This document shows positions 1 to 7,998 of a DNA stretch of 64,000 nt, one piece after another (the stretch's first letter is position 1; each line of letters begins with the position of its first letter). A program made the position numbers and the translations under genes. This DNA is from Micromonospora echinospora. Its GTDB lineage: Bacteria > Actinomycetota > Actinomycetes > Mycobacteriales > Micromonosporaceae. Where the stretch lies: NCBI RefSeq assembly GCF_900091495.1, contig NZ_LT607413.1, positions 620,001-684,000 on the forward strand, given 5' to 3'. Below the pieces are notes generated by a model. It did not search any database. It was not told the origin of the DNA and saw only the letters and a list, made by a program, of their open reading frames with translations.

Positions 1-613
1 GGTCCACCGGCCCCGGCCCGGTGTAGGACCCGATCTCCTCGTCGAGCCGGGCCCGCAGGACCGCCGGGTCGGTGGGCAGGTCGGCCAGCCAGCGCGGGGT
101 CGGGAAGTACCAGCTACCGCCCGCGGCGGCCACCCGCCGGTTCTCCTCGGCGGTGCTGCCCGGCGGGTACGGCGCGTCGACCGGCCGGTCGACGCCGTCG
201 ACGCGCAGCCGCAGCGGCAGCGCGGTCTGCCCGTCGAACCAGGTCTCCCGGACCTCCTGCCAGCCCTCCGGGCCCTCGCTGCGGCGGTAGAGCAGCATGC
301 CGGGCGGGACCGGCTCGGCGGGAACGTGCCCGGCCTGCTCGATCAGCCGGGCCATCACCTCCTGCGGGTTCGGGGCCGCCGGCACCGGCGTCGGCCGGCC
401 GGGCGCGAGCACCACCGCCCCGCCGACGGCGAGCGCGACGACGGTCGCGGCGGCGGCGACCGGCGCGAGCCAGCGGGTTCGCCGCACCGGGTGGACGGCG
501 ACCCGGTGCCGGCTGATCGCGTGCCAGGTGCGGGCGACCGACTCGGCGGTCGGCTCGCGCCGTCCGGGGGGCAGTTCCCGGACGGCGACCAGGTCGGGCT
601 CGTGACGGCTCAT
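1..613 (-). CDS. CU044_5270 family membrane protein (3' end outside window)
   Basis: The gene starts at the ATG at 613 and runs off the left edge, so only about 204 N-terminal residues are seen. The product has a cytoplasmic N-terminus, one membrane segment at about residues 46-68 (Ala/Val-rich, after a basic stretch) and a Pro-rich extracytoplasmic part. Its layout and motifs such as YRRSEGPEGW match the actinobacterial CU044_5270 family, which commonly sits behind ECF sigma genes. The start overlaps the sigma factor stop by ATGA, so the two are translationally coupled. An anti-sigma or sigma-linked sensor role is an inference from this context; no zinc-binding anti-sigma motif is visible. 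Confidence 0.75.
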   Translation of the reverse strand, partial: MSRHEPDLVAVRELPPGRREPTAESVARTWHAISRHRVAVHPVRRTRWLAPVAAAATVVALAVGGAVVLAPGRPTPVPAAPNPQEVMARLIEQAGHVPAEPVPPGMLLYRRSEGPEGWQEVRETWFDGQTALPLRLRVDGVDRPVDAPYPPGSTAEENRRVAAAGGSWYFPTPRWLADLPTDPAVLRARLDEEIGSYTGPGPVD

Positions 614-1149
614 CGGGCGGCTCCTTCGGTGGCCAGGGCGGCCCGGACCTTGCTCCGGGCCCGGTGCAGGGCGGACTGGACCGAGCCCAGCGGGATGTCC
701 AGGGCGGTGGCGATCTCGGCGTACTCCAGCTCGGCGACGGCGTACAGGAACAGCACGTCCCGCTGCCGTCGGGGCAGCCCGGCGAGCACGGCGGAGAGCC
801 GGGCGACGGCGCGCTCGGCGTCCACCCGTTCGGCGGTACGCCGCAGCGGCCCCTCGACCTCCGGACCGGCCCGCGCGGCGAGGCGCAGCGCGCGGATCTC
901 GGTCCGGCGGTGCCGACGCAGGAGGTTGGTGGCGATGCCGTAGAGCCACGGCAACAGCTCGCCCCGGGCGCGGTCGTACCGGTCGCGGCGTTCGTAGGCG
1001 ATCAGGAAGGTCTCCGCCACCACGTCCTCGGCCAACTGCTCGCCGACCCGTCGGGTGCAGTAGCGCAGCAGGTCGCGGGCGTACCGCTCGAACATGCCGG
1101 CCAGGTCGGCGGGATCCGCCCCGGCCGGCGTGCGCGTGGGCGTCGTCAT
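610..1149 (-). CDS. ECF sigma-70 family RNA polymerase sigma factor
   Basis: A protein of about 179 residues with both conserved sigma regions. Region 2 (about residues 20-85) includes AEDVVAETFLIAYERR and ends in WLYGIATNLLRRHRR. Region 4 (about 115-175) has the helix-turn-helix EYAEIATALDIPLGSVQSAL. It directs core RNA polymerase to alternative promoters. The ATG at 1149 is chosen because it gives the usual MTTP-type start behind a purine-rich stretch; an in-frame ATG at 1164 is also possible. Its stop overlaps the start of the CU044_5270-type gene, which makes that membrane protein its likely regulator or partner. The signal it answers cannot be read from the sequence. Confidence 0.9.
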   Translation of the reverse strand: MTTPTRTPAGADPADLAGMFERYARDLLRYCTRRVGEQLAEDVVAETFLIAYERRDRYDRARGELLPWLYGIATNLLRRHRRTEIRALRLAARAGPEVEGPLRRTAERVDAERAVARLSAVLAGLPRRQRDVLFLYAVAELEYAEIATALDIPLGSVQSALHRARSKVRAALATEGAAR

Positions 1150-1198
1150 ACCCCTTCTTGCCATCCGCCGGCCGGCATGTTCCCCGGCCCGAAAACGG

Positions 1199-2188
1199 TC
1201 AGCGGAAGTGGTCCCACCCGGCGGGGCCGTCCCAGGGCTGGCCGTCGACGGTCACCCCGGCCCCCTCGGCCACCCGGCCGATCGCCCGCCACGGCGGGGG
1301 CAGGGCCACCGCCGGCGGGAAGGTCGCGGCCAGGGCGTGGTCGTCGCCGCCACCGAGGATCCAGCCGTACGGGTCGACGCCGAGCGCCTGGGCGGCGTCG
1401 GCCATCTGCCGGGGCACCTCGAACGCGTCGCGCCGGACGTCGACGGAGACCCCGCTGGCCCGGGCCACGTGCCCGAGGTCGGCCAGCAGCCCGTCCGAGA
1501 CGTCGATCATGGCGGTGGCGCCGAGCCGGGCGGCGTACGGCCCGGCCGGGTACGCCACCTCCGGTCGCCGGTACGCCTCGACCAGCAGTTTCGGCGTCCG
1601 GAAGCCTCGGGACAGCACGGTGTAGCCGGCCGCCGCGTACCCGATCCGCCCGGCCAGGGCGACCACGTCGCCGGGACGGGCGCCGGAGCGGAGCACCGGC
1701 GCCCGGCCACCCAGGTCACCGAGGGCGGTCACCGCGACGGTCAGCGTCGGGCTGGCGGACATGTCACCGCCGACCACTCCCGCCCCGACCTTGGCGGCCT
1801 CGGCGGCCAGCCCGTCGGCGAGCCCCTCCGCCCAGGCCACGTCGAGGTCCGGCGGCACGCAGAGGGCGACCAGCAGGGCGGTCGGGCTGGCCCCCATGGC
1901 CGCGATGTCGGCCAGGTTCGCCGCGGCCGCCCGGTGTCCGACGTCCACCGCGCTCGACCAGTCCCGCCGGAAGTGCCGCCCCTCCACCAGAACGTCGGTG
2001 GAGGCGACCACCCGGCCGTCCGGGGCCGCCACCACCGCCGCGTCGTCGCCGGGGCCGAGCAGGCACGCCGACCCGTACGACAGCCGGGCGGTCACCCGGT
2101 CGATCAGCTGGAACTCTCCGCTGCCCACGACGCTCCTGTCGTTGTCGGCGTCACCGTTGCCGCGCTCCACGCCGCTCTGCTCGCTCAC
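1199..2188 (-). CDS. thiL: thiamine-monophosphate kinase ThiL
   Basis: This cytosolic kinase phosphorylates thiamine monophosphate with ATP to give thiamine diphosphate, the last step of thiamine cofactor synthesis. The 329-residue product has the AIRS/PurM-like motifs: GPGDDAAVV near residue 28, GGDMSAS near 120, DVSDGLLADLGH near 215 and GGGDDHAL near 285. The GTG at 2188 is preferred over the upstream in-frame start at 2242 because AAGGAG lies five bases before it. It is divergent from the Lrp-type gene. Its place near ddl and the DUF3515 gene resembles the mycobacterial arrangement. No TPP riboswitch is visible upstream. Confidence 0.93.
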   Translation of the reverse strand: MSEQSGVERGNGDADNDRSVVGSGEFQLIDRVTARLSYGSACLLGPGDDAAVVAAPDGRVVASTDVLVEGRHFRRDWSSAVDVGHRAAAANLADIAAMGASPTALLVALCVPPDLDVAWAEGLADGLAAEAAKVGAGVVGGDMSASPTLTVAVTALGDLGGRAPVLRSGARPGDVVALAGRIGYAAAGYTVLSRGFRTPKLLVEAYRRPEVAYPAGPYAARLGATAMIDVSDGLLADLGHVARASGVSVDVRRDAFEVPRQMADAAQALGVDPYGWILGGGDDHALAATFPPAVALPPPWRAIGRVAEGAGVTVDGQPWDGPAGWDHFR

Positions 2189-2283
2189 CGCTTCTCCTTG
2201 ACCACCGATCGGGGTCGGCCCTGGTGGGTAGGGTAGTTTCACTCCTCGGGCCGCCCCTGGTGGCGACGGACGGAGGTCGAGTC

Positions 2284-2517
2284 GTGGTTCAGGCGTACAT
2301 CCTCATCCAGACCGAGGTCGGCCGGGCACGTGACGTGGCCGGTGTGATCGCGGATCTTGCCGGCGTGGTACGGGTCGACGCCGTCACCGGGCCGTACGAC
2401 GTGGTGGTGCTCACCGAGGCGAACAACGTCGACGAGCTCGGCAAACTGATTGTCAGCAAGGTGCAGATGGTGCCCGGCATCACCCGCACCCTGACCTGTT
2501 CGGTGGTGCGACTGTAA
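2284..2517 (+). CDS. stand-alone Lrp/AsnC ligand-binding (RAM) domain protein
   Basis: This 77-residue protein is only the effector-binding RAM domain of the Lrp/AsnC family (beta-alpha-beta-beta-alpha-beta, with GPYDVVVLTEANN and VPGITRTLTC). It has no helix-turn-helix, so it cannot bind DNA as Lrp does. Such orphan domains form oligomers that bind amino acids or similar ligands. A GTG start at 2284 follows GGAGG by seven bases. The stop codon is immediately followed by the GTG of the DUF3515 gene, so both are probably one transcript. Its ligand and partner are unknown. Confidence 0.88.
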   Translation: MVQAYILIQTEVGRARDVAGVIADLAGVVRVDAVTGPYDVVVLTEANNVDELGKLIVSKVQMVPGITRTLTCSVVRL

Positions 2518-3189
2518 GTGGACGAGAAGACTCCCCCTGCTGGCCCCGAGGAGACCACGGCGGCCACCGCCCCGGTGGACTCCGGCGCGGAGCCGACCGG
2601 CCCGGTGAAGCGGCGCGGCGGCTGGGACCGGTCGACCCGGACGGCGGCCCTGGTCGCCGCGCTGGTCGCCCTGCCGGTCACCGTCGCTGTGGCCGGTCTC
2701 ACCTTCAACGCGCTCGCGCCGGACGAGTCGGCCGCGCCGAGCCCGAGCGAGAGCGTGCAGGCGCTCGGGCCGAAGTCCACCGTCCCGGTGGAGATGGCCG
2801 CCCAGCCGCTGGCGGAACGCCCCGCGACGGTCTGCCGGGCGCTGCTGTCGAAGCTCCCCTCGACCGTCCGGGAGCTGCCGCAGCGACCGGTCACCGCCGG
2901 ACCGGAGCAGAACGCGGCGTACGGCGACCCGGCGCTCACCCTGTCCTGCGGCGTGCCCGAGCCGACCATCCCCCTGACCGACACGGTCTGGGTGGTCGAG
3001 CAGGTCTGCTGGCACGCCAGCGAGCAGGGCGACGCCACGGTGCTCACCACGGTCGACCGGGAGGCCGCGGTCCGGGTGACCGTGCCGAAGCGGTACGAGC
3101 AGCCGTTGCAGTGGGTGAGCCCGATATCGGAGGCGATCGTCGCCTCCATCCTCAGCGCCGGTCCCGTCCCGTCCGGCTGCCGGGGCTGA
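2518..3189 (+). CDS. DUF3515 domain-containing membrane-anchored protein
   Basis: The 223-residue product has a cytoplasmic acidic/Pro-rich N-terminus and one membrane segment at about residues 41-63. An extracytoplasmic domain follows, with conserved cysteines in CRALLSKLP, TLSCGVPEP and EQVCWHAS. This layout matches the DUF3515 family of actinobacteria, including the protein beside ddl in mycobacteria. Its function is unknown. The GTG start abuts the stop of the Lrp-domain gene. The three or four cysteines probably form disulfides outside the membrane. It converges on ddl, with about 90 bases between them. Confidence 0.85.
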   Translation: MDEKTPPAGPEETTAATAPVDSGAEPTGPVKRRGGWDRSTRTAALVAALVALPVTVAVAGLTFNALAPDESAAPSPSESVQALGPKSTVPVEMAAQPLAERPATVCRALLSKLPSTVRELPQRPVTAGPEQNAAYGDPALTLSCGVPEPTIPLTDTVWVVEQVCWHASEQGDATVLTTVDREAAVRVTVPKRYEQPLQWVSPISEAIVASILSAGPVPSGCRG

Positions 3190-3277
3190 GTCGTCACCGC
3201 CGCAGCGGGATCGGCGGCCCCGGCCCGGTCGCCGGGAACGCCCAGCCTCCCGCCGGCGCTCAGCCTCCCGCTGGCGC

Positions 3278-4372
3278 TCAGCCGCGCCGCAGCGCGGTGC
3301 GGATCAGCCGGTTGACCAGCTTCGGGTACTCCAGCCCCGAGGCCGCCCACATCCGGGGGAACATCGACGACGGGGTGAAGCCCGGCATCGTGTTCACCTC
3401 GTTGAGGTAGACGTCCAGCTCCGGGGTGACGAAGAAGTCGACCCGGGCCAGACCGGCACAGTCCAGGGCAGTGAAGGCCCGGGTGGCGTACTCGCGCACC
3501 CGCCGGGTGACGTGCTCGGGCAGCTCGGCCGGGACGTCGTACTCGCAGACCTCGTCGGCGTCGATGTACTTCGCCTCGAAGTCGTAGAAGTCGTGGCCGG
3601 CGACAAGGCGCACCTCGGCCAGGACGGACGCCTCGGGCGCGCCGCCCGCCTCCCCCTCCAGCACGCCGCACTCGATCTCCCGCCCGACGACGGCCGCCTC
3701 GACCAGCACCTTCGAGTCGATCTGGCGGGCCGTGGCGATGGCCGCGTCGAGCTGCGACCAGTCGGTGACCTTGCTGATGCCGAAGGACGAGCCGGCCCGG
3801 GAGGGCTTGACGAAGACCGGCAGGCCGAGCCGCTCCTTCTCCTCCTCGGCGAGGGTCGCGCCGCTGCGCAGCACCGCGTACGGGCCGACCGGGATGCCCT
3901 CGGCGGCACAGAGCTTCTTGGTGAACTCCTTGTCCATCGCGGCGGCGGAGGCGAAGACGTTCGCCCCGACGTACGGGATGCCGGCCATCTCCAGCAGGCC
4001 CTGGATGGTGCCGTCCTCCCCGTACGCGCCGTGCAGCACCGGGAAGACCACGTCCACCCCGGCCAGCGCGCGGGGCCCCTCGGTCGGGTCGAGCACCATG
4101 AGGCCGCCACTGGTCGGGTCGGCCCGGAGCACCACCTCCGCCCCGGTGGCCGTGGTGATCTCCGGCAGCCGGCGGTCGGTGATCGCCAGGCGGGACGGGT
4201 CCCCGTCGGCCAGCACCCACTGCCCGGCGCGGGTGATCCCGACCGGCACCACGTCGAACTCGTCCGGGTCCAGCGCGCCGAGCACGCTGCCCGCGCTCAC
4301 ACAGGAGATGCCGTGTTCGGGGCTACGGCCACCGAAGACGATGGCGACGCGGGTCTTGCCTGGGGTGGTCAC
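3278..4372 (-). CDS. ddl: D-alanine--D-alanine ligase
   Basis: The enzyme joins two D-alanines with ATP for the peptidoglycan stem peptide, in the cytosol. The 364-residue protein has the N-terminal motif [14 protein letters not shown], the ATP-grasp motif [11 protein letters not shown] and the C-terminal metal and phosphate site [19 protein letters not shown]. The GTG at 4372 is used because a GGAG lies about nine bases upstream; the in-frame ATG at 4381 directly abuts that GGAG and is the alternative. It is divergent from the AAA ATPase gene. The omega-loop residues look like an ordinary D-Ala-D-Ala ligase rather than a D-Ala-D-Lac type, but this was judged by eye only. Confidence 0.95.
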   Translation of the reverse strand: MTTPGKTRVAIVFGGRSPEHGISCVSAGSVLGALDPDEFDVVPVGITRAGQWVLADGDPSRLAITDRRLPEITTATGAEVVLRADPTSGGLMVLDPTEGPRALAGVDVVFPVLHGAYGEDGTIQGLLEMAGIPYVGANVFASAAAMDKEFTKKLCAAEGIPVGPYAVLRSGATLAEEEKERLGLPVFVKPSRAGSSFGISKVTDWSQLDAAIATARQIDSKVLVEAAVVGREIECGVLEGEAGGAPEASVLAEVRLVAGHDFYDFEAKYIDADEVCEYDVPAELPEHVTRRVREYATRAFTALDCAGLARVDFFVTPELDVYLNEVNTMPGFTPSSMFPRMWAASGLEYPKLVNRLIRTALRRG

Positions 4373-4565
4373 TGGCTTCATCTCCGGTTCGGCGAATGCG
4401 GTGGCCCGCGAGCCCGCTGACGGCGCTCGCCTGGTCGACCCTACTGTGCGTGGCGGCACGCCGGTGGCGATACCCGGACCGGTCGCCACCCTCACCGCAA
4501 TCGGTCAACACGACATGTACGGTGCGTGACACCCCCGGCGAGGACGGCGGTGCGACGGCGGGCAC

Positions 4566-4571
4566 TACCCT
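4566..4571 (+). promoter_or_regulatory. -10 element of a leaderless promoter for the AAA ATPase gene
   Basis: TACCCT lies six bases before the GTG at 4578. Transcription starting about seven bases after this hexamer would begin at the start codon itself, as in leaderless actinobacterial mRNAs. No Shine-Dalgarno sequence is present, which agrees with this reading. Confidence 0.5.
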
Positions 4572-4577
4572 GCCCTG

Positions 4578-5894
4578 GTGACCGATGCCGACCCGTTGAT
4601 CGCCAGTCTCACCGCCGCCGTCGACGCCCGTCCGGAGGACCTGCCGCTGCGCCTGCACCTGGCCGGGCTGCTGCTCGACGCCGGACGCGGCGGGGAGGCG
4701 ATCGCGCACCTCGGGCAGGCGCTGACCCGCGACCCGGGCAACACCGGGGCGCAGGCCCTGATGCAGCGCGCGCTGGGCGTGCCCCCGGCCGGAGGTCGCA
4801 CCCCGGGCGGGGACGGCACCGCAGGCGTGGGTGGCGCCCCGGGCGGGGACGCCAGCACCGGCGGGGGCACCCCGGCGCCGACCGTGTCTCCGGGCGCCCC
4901 GGCTTCCCCGGCCGATCCGCTCGCCGCGTACGAGCGGGAGCTGGCGGACGTCGTACCGCCCCGGTTCGTCCGGTCCGGGGACGAACCGGAGCCGGTGACC
5001 GGCGACGCGGACCGGGCGTACGACGTGGAGACCTCGACGGTGCGGCTGGCCGACGTCGGCGGCATGGAGGCGGTGAAGGAGCGGCTGGAGCTGGCCTTCC
5101 TCGGCCCGCTGCGCAACCCGGAGCTGCGCCGGATGTACGGCAAGAGCCTGCGGGGCGGCCTGATGCTCTACGGCCCGCCCGGTTGCGGCAAGACGTTCCT
5201 GGCCCGCGCGGTGGCCGGGGAGATGGGGGCGAAGTTCCTCTCCCTGTCCATCGTGGACGTGCTGGACATGTGGATGGGCAACTCGGAGCGGAACCTGCAC
5301 GAGCTGTTCCAGGCGGCCCGGCGCAACGCCCCCTGCGTGCTTTTCCTCGACGAGGTGGACGCGCTGGGGCACAAGCGGTCCAAGGTCACCTCCAGTTCGA
5401 TGCGGACGGTCGGCAACCAGCTCCTGGCCGAGCTGGACGGTATGGAGGGCAGCAACGAGGGCGTCTTCGTGCTGGCCGCCACCAACACCCCGTGGGACGT
5501 GGACGCGGCGCTGCGCCGACCGGGACGGCTGGACCGGATGGTGCTGGTGCTGCCGCCGGACGTGGCGGCCCGCCGGGCCATCCTGGAGTACCACCTGCGG
5601 GACCGGCCGATCGCCGGGATCGACCTGCGGAAGGTGGTGGCCGCCACCGAGGACTTCTCCGGCGCGGACCTGGCGCACCTCTGCGAGACCGCCGCCGAGT
5701 TCGCGATGGCCGACTCGGTACGCCGGGGCGAGGTGCGGATGATCGGCCAGGGCGACCTCGACCGGGCGCTGAAGGAGGTCCGGCCCTCGACGCGTCCGTG
5801 GCTGGCCACCGCCCGCAACGTCGCCATGTTCGCCAACGAGGGCGGCGTCTACGACGACCTGGTCGCCTACCTCAAGCAACGGCGGCTGCTCTGA
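4578..5894 (+). CDS. TPR-linked AAA+ ATPase (CDC48/FtsH-like AAA domain)
   Basis: The 438-residue protein starts with a TPR-like helical part (residues 1-70). A low-complexity Gly/Pro/Thr linker follows (about 70-115), and then one classical AAA domain. Walker A is GPPGCGKT near residue 199, Walker B is LFLDEVDAL near 255, and a second region of homology carries RRPGRLDRM. It most likely forms a hexamer that remodels protein substrates bound through the TPR part. No protease motif is present, so it is not FtsH. The start is a GTG with a leaderless-type -10. Substrates are unknown. Confidence 0.85.
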   Translation: MTDADPLIASLTAAVDARPEDLPLRLHLAGLLLDAGRGGEAIAHLGQALTRDPGNTGAQALMQRALGVPPAGGRTPGGDGTAGVGGAPGGDASTGGGTPAPTVSPGAPASPADPLAAYERELADVVPPRFVRSGDEPEPVTGDADRAYDVETSTVRLADVGGMEAVKERLELAFLGPLRNPELRRMYGKSLRGGLMLYGPPGCGKTFLARAVAGEMGAKFLSLSIVDVLDMWMGNSERNLHELFQAARRNAPCVLFLDEVDALGHKRSKVTSSSMRTVGNQLLAELDGMEGSNEGVFVLAATNTPWDVDAALRRPGRLDRMVLVLPPDVAARRAILEYHLRDRPIAGIDLRKVVAATEDFSGADLAHLCETAAEFAMADSVRRGEVRMIGQGDLDRALKEVRPSTRPWLATARNVAMFANEGGVYDDLVAYLKQRRLL

Positions 5895-5937
5895 GTCGGG
5901 TTCTCCCGGCGGCCCGGGGGCGCGCCGTGGAGCGGGA

Positions 5938-6360
5938 TCAGCAGCTGCCGTAGCGGCGTCCGACCGCGATCACCTTGACCCGCTGCCGGCCGGCGCGGAC
6001 CATGCCGAGCGCCATGAAGGCGCTGGCGATCCGGTCGGCGGCGGCCCGGCTGCTCGCGCTGACCACCTGCCGCCGCCGCTCCGGCATGATCCGCTCGTTG
6101 CGGACCGTGTCGTCGAGCGGACGGACGTCGGTGAGCACGACCAGGAACCGGGTCACCGGGGACCACCGCCGCTCCACCCGGGCCGCCGCGCGTCCCGGGC
6201 CGGGGGTGCCGCCGGCCCGTTCGCGTCGTACGGCGCGTGCCGCGCCACGCCACCCCTCGCGTGACGCGGCACGCCGTACCGGACGGCCGCTCCCGTCGTC
6301 CGGTCGTTTCCCGCGTGCCGCGCGCTCCCCGGCCCGGGCCGGCAGGGGGTTCGCGGACAC
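5938..6360 (-). CDS. small basic protein of unknown function
   Basis: The reading frame encodes up to 140 residues. The N-terminal half (1-65) is Arg/Ala/Gly-rich and low in complexity, and may not be translated. The C-terminal 70 residues, from VTRFLVVLTDVRPLDD to the end, look like a folded alpha/beta unit. The GTG at 6360 has no good ribosome binding site, and a GTG at 6156 would give just the ordered part. It follows the 57-residue gene on the same strand, seven bases after that stop. I recognise no family. Coding status of the C-terminal part is likely, the exact start is not known. Confidence 0.5.
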   Translation of the reverse strand: MSANPLPARAGERAARGKRPDDGSGRPVRRAASREGWRGAARAVRRERAGGTPGPGRAAARVERRWSPVTRFLVVLTDVRPLDDTVRNERIMPERRRQVVSASSRAAADRIASAFMALGMVRAGRQRVKVIAVGRRYGSC

Positions 6361-6366
6361 CCGGGG

Positions 6367-6540
6367 TCAGGAGGCACGACGCACCTCCTCGGGCTCGGCG
6401 GTGGTGGCGGCGAGGCCACCGGAGGAGTCCCGGCAGACGTAGGCGAGGTTGGTGTGGATCCAGGCGCCCTCGTTGTCCCGTAGCACCGGGCACGCGCACC
6501 AGCGGCAACGCGACACCCGAGGCCAGCAACCGGTGGTCAT
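6367..6540 (-). CDS. 57-residue cysteine-rich protein of unknown function
   Basis: ATG at 6540 follows AAGGGGAG by four bases, which strongly supports the start. The product begins MTTGCWPRVSRCRWCACPVL and has five cysteines in its first 37 residues, spaced C-x6-C-x2-C-x-C-x18-C. This suggests a small metal-binding or disulfide-bonded module. Small proteins of this kind occur near Scr1-type regulators in Micromonosporaceae, and here one lies divergent to such a regulator. The function is unknown. A strong inverted repeat lies in its leader or promoter region at 6569-6620. Confidence 0.65.
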   Translation of the reverse strand: MTTGCWPRVSRCRWCACPVLRDNEGAWIHTNLAYVCRDSSGGLAATTAEPEEVRRAS

Positions 6541-6568
6541 CAGCTCCCCTTCCGGTGCGCCGTGGTGG

Positions 6569-6620
6569 GAGACACGTGGTGGTCGGGTGGGGGAGTAGGA
6601 ACCCGACCACCACGCGTCTC
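6569..6620. repeat. 20-bp near-perfect inverted repeat in a divergent promoter region
   Basis: Arms at 6569-6588 and 6601-6620 pair at 19 of 20 positions around a 12-base loop. The element lies 29 to 80 bases upstream of the small Cys-rich gene and about 150 bases before the HTH gene. It therefore sits between two divergent genes and not behind a gene. It could be a leader hairpin, an operator or a terminator shielding one promoter from the other. Confidence 0.7.
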
Positions 6621-6712
6621 ATTTCCCCTCCGTCACTCACCGCCACCGTCGCCACGACCACCGGCGGTGAGGACTCCGACACAGCCTGACACCTCGAACA
6701 GCATGAATGCAA

Positions 6713-6738
6713 CTCTCATGCACCTCTCTCTCATGCAC
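6713..6738. promoter_or_regulatory. direct repeat, possible operator of the HTH regulator
   Basis: The 11-mer CTCTCATGCAC occurs twice, at 6713-6723 and 6728-6738, with a start-to-start distance of 15 bases. It lies just upstream of the regulator gene starting at 6771. Self-binding by the regulator is an inference. Confidence 0.4.
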
Positions 6739-6770
6739 GCATTCCCATGGATCTGTGCGACGATCGAGGC

Positions 6771-7616
6771 ATGGCACCGAAGACCGCCCGGGCCCGTCGG
6801 CTCGGCATCGCGCTGCGCAGTCACCGGGAGGCGGCCGGCCTGACCCTCGAAGCCGCCGCAGACGAGATCAACAGCACCCGCAGCACCCTGTCCCGCTACG
6901 AGAACGCCCAGACGCTGATCAGTCCGGCCACCGTCCGGGCGCTGCTCACGCTCTACGGCGTCGGCGCGGAGGACATCGACGCCGCCGTCGCGCTGGCCAA
7001 GGACGCCCGCAAACCCGGCTGGTGGGTCTCCTACTCGTACGTCCTCGACAAACGCACCATCGACTTCATCGCGCTGGAGGCCGAGGCGAGCGCCATCGCC
7101 AACTTCGAGCCGTCCGTGGTGCCGGGCCTGCTCCAGACCGCCGACTACATCCGGGCGGTAATGCGGGGCGGCCCGCACACGCTCACCGACGAGGGGGTCG
7201 AGCAGCGGGTCAAGGCCCGGCTGGACCGGCAGCAGCGGCTCACCGGTCCGGAACCGCCCATCTTCGACGCGATCATCGACGAGGGCGCACTGCTCCGACC
7301 GGTCGGCGACCAGGCGGTGATGGCGACGCAGCTCGACCACCTGCTCAAGATGATCGAGCTGCCCAACATCACGGTCCAGGTCATCCCGCTGGTCGCCGGC
7401 TACCACCGGGGCACCCGGGGCTCCCTGCACATCCTGGAGTTCCCCGACCCGGAGGACCCGATCATCGCCTCGGTGGAGACGGTCGCCGGTCAGATGGTCC
7501 TCGACCGCCCCGGTGACCTGCGCACCTGCACCAAGATCATGGAACACCTGCGGAGCGTCGCGCTCAGCCCGGCGGCGAGCCGCGACCAGCTCGTCCGACT
7601 TCTGAAGGGACGGTAA
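6771..7616 (+). CDS. Scr1-type XRE helix-turn-helix regulator with DUF5753
   Basis: The 281-residue protein has an N-terminal XRE helix-turn-helix (residues 10-65, with LTLEAAADEINSTRSTLSRYE). The rest is a DUF5753 domain with the typical VPGLLQTADYIRAVM and LPNITVQVIPLVAG motifs. These regulators are numerous in Streptomyces and Micromonospora and usually pair with a small DUF397 protein, as here two bases downstream. Pairs of this kind have been described as regulator plus modulator, or toxin-antitoxin-like. ATG 6771 is preferred; an in-frame ATG at 6747 would add eight residues. The direct repeats at 6713-6738 may be its operator. Confidence 0.9.
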   Translation: MAPKTARARRLGIALRSHREAAGLTLEAAADEINSTRSTLSRYENAQTLISPATVRALLTLYGVGAEDIDAAVALAKDARKPGWWVSYSYVLDKRTIDFIALEAEASAIANFEPSVVPGLLQTADYIRAVMRGGPHTLTDEGVEQRVKARLDRQQRLTGPEPPIFDAIIDEGALLRPVGDQAVMATQLDHLLKMIELPNITVQVIPLVAGYHRGTRGSLHILEFPDPEDPIIASVETVAGQMVLDRPGDLRTCTKIMEHLRSVALSPAASRDQLVRLLKGR

Positions 7617-7618
7617 CG

Positions 7619-7855
7619 ATGACACCGACGACCCACCCGGCGCTGGCCACGGCCCGGTGGCGCAAGAGCAGCCACAGTGGAGACGAGGGCGCCTGCGTGG
7701 AGATGGCGGTCGTCCCGGCCACGATCGCGGTGCGCGACTCCACGGGCACCGTTGCGGTGCGCGACTCCAAGGACCCGGACGGCCCGGTGCTCCTGTTCTC
7801 CCGACCCGCCTGGATCACCTTCGCCGGCGCCCCGCCGGCGTCGGCCCGGGCGTGA
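7619..7855 (+). CDS. DUF397 domain protein
   Basis: A 78-residue partner of the upstream HTH/DUF5753 regulator, separated from its stop by two bases. It has the family signature ARWRKSSHSGDEGACVEMA at the start and VRDSKDPDGP followed by F-x-R-x-A-W near the end. DUF397 proteins act with their cognate Scr1-type regulator, probably by direct binding. Unlike most relatives it carries VRDS twice, because a 27-base stretch is duplicated in tandem (16 identical bases at 7727-7742 and 7754-7769). That inserts nine residues before the conserved block. Confidence 0.9.
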   Translation: MTPTTHPALATARWRKSSHSGDEGACVEMAVVPATIAVRDSTGTVAVRDSKDPDGPVLLFSRPAWITFAGAPPASARA

Positions 7856-7860
7856 CGGAC

Positions 7861-7895
7861 CGGGCCCCTTCCTGCGCCCGACAGGAAGGGGCCCG
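7861..7895. terminator. intrinsic hairpin terminator
   Basis: Perfect 14-bp stem (7861-7874 with 7882-7895) and a seven-base loop, just after the DUF397 stop. There is no U-tract, which is usual for high-GC actinobacterial terminators. It may also serve the convergent gene whose stop is at 7999. Confidence 0.75.
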
Positions 7896-7998
7896 CCCAC
7901 CCGGCACGGGGCTCGCGGACGACGCGATCGGGGACGACGGTGGAGTCCCCGCGCAGGATCCGGCCGAAGGTCCGCCAGGAGCCCACGGACGCAGGACA

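Noticed and set aside
2189..2283. TPP riboswitch before thiL
   Set aside because: The gap is short and none of the conserved THI-box elements (CTGAGA, ACCTGA context) is present.
664..2517. Long plus-strand open frame across the sigma factor and thiL
   Set aside because: It is antisense to two well-supported genes, Arg/Pro/Gly-rich, with no domain; a GC-rich shadow. Only its final 77 codons are the Lrp-domain gene.
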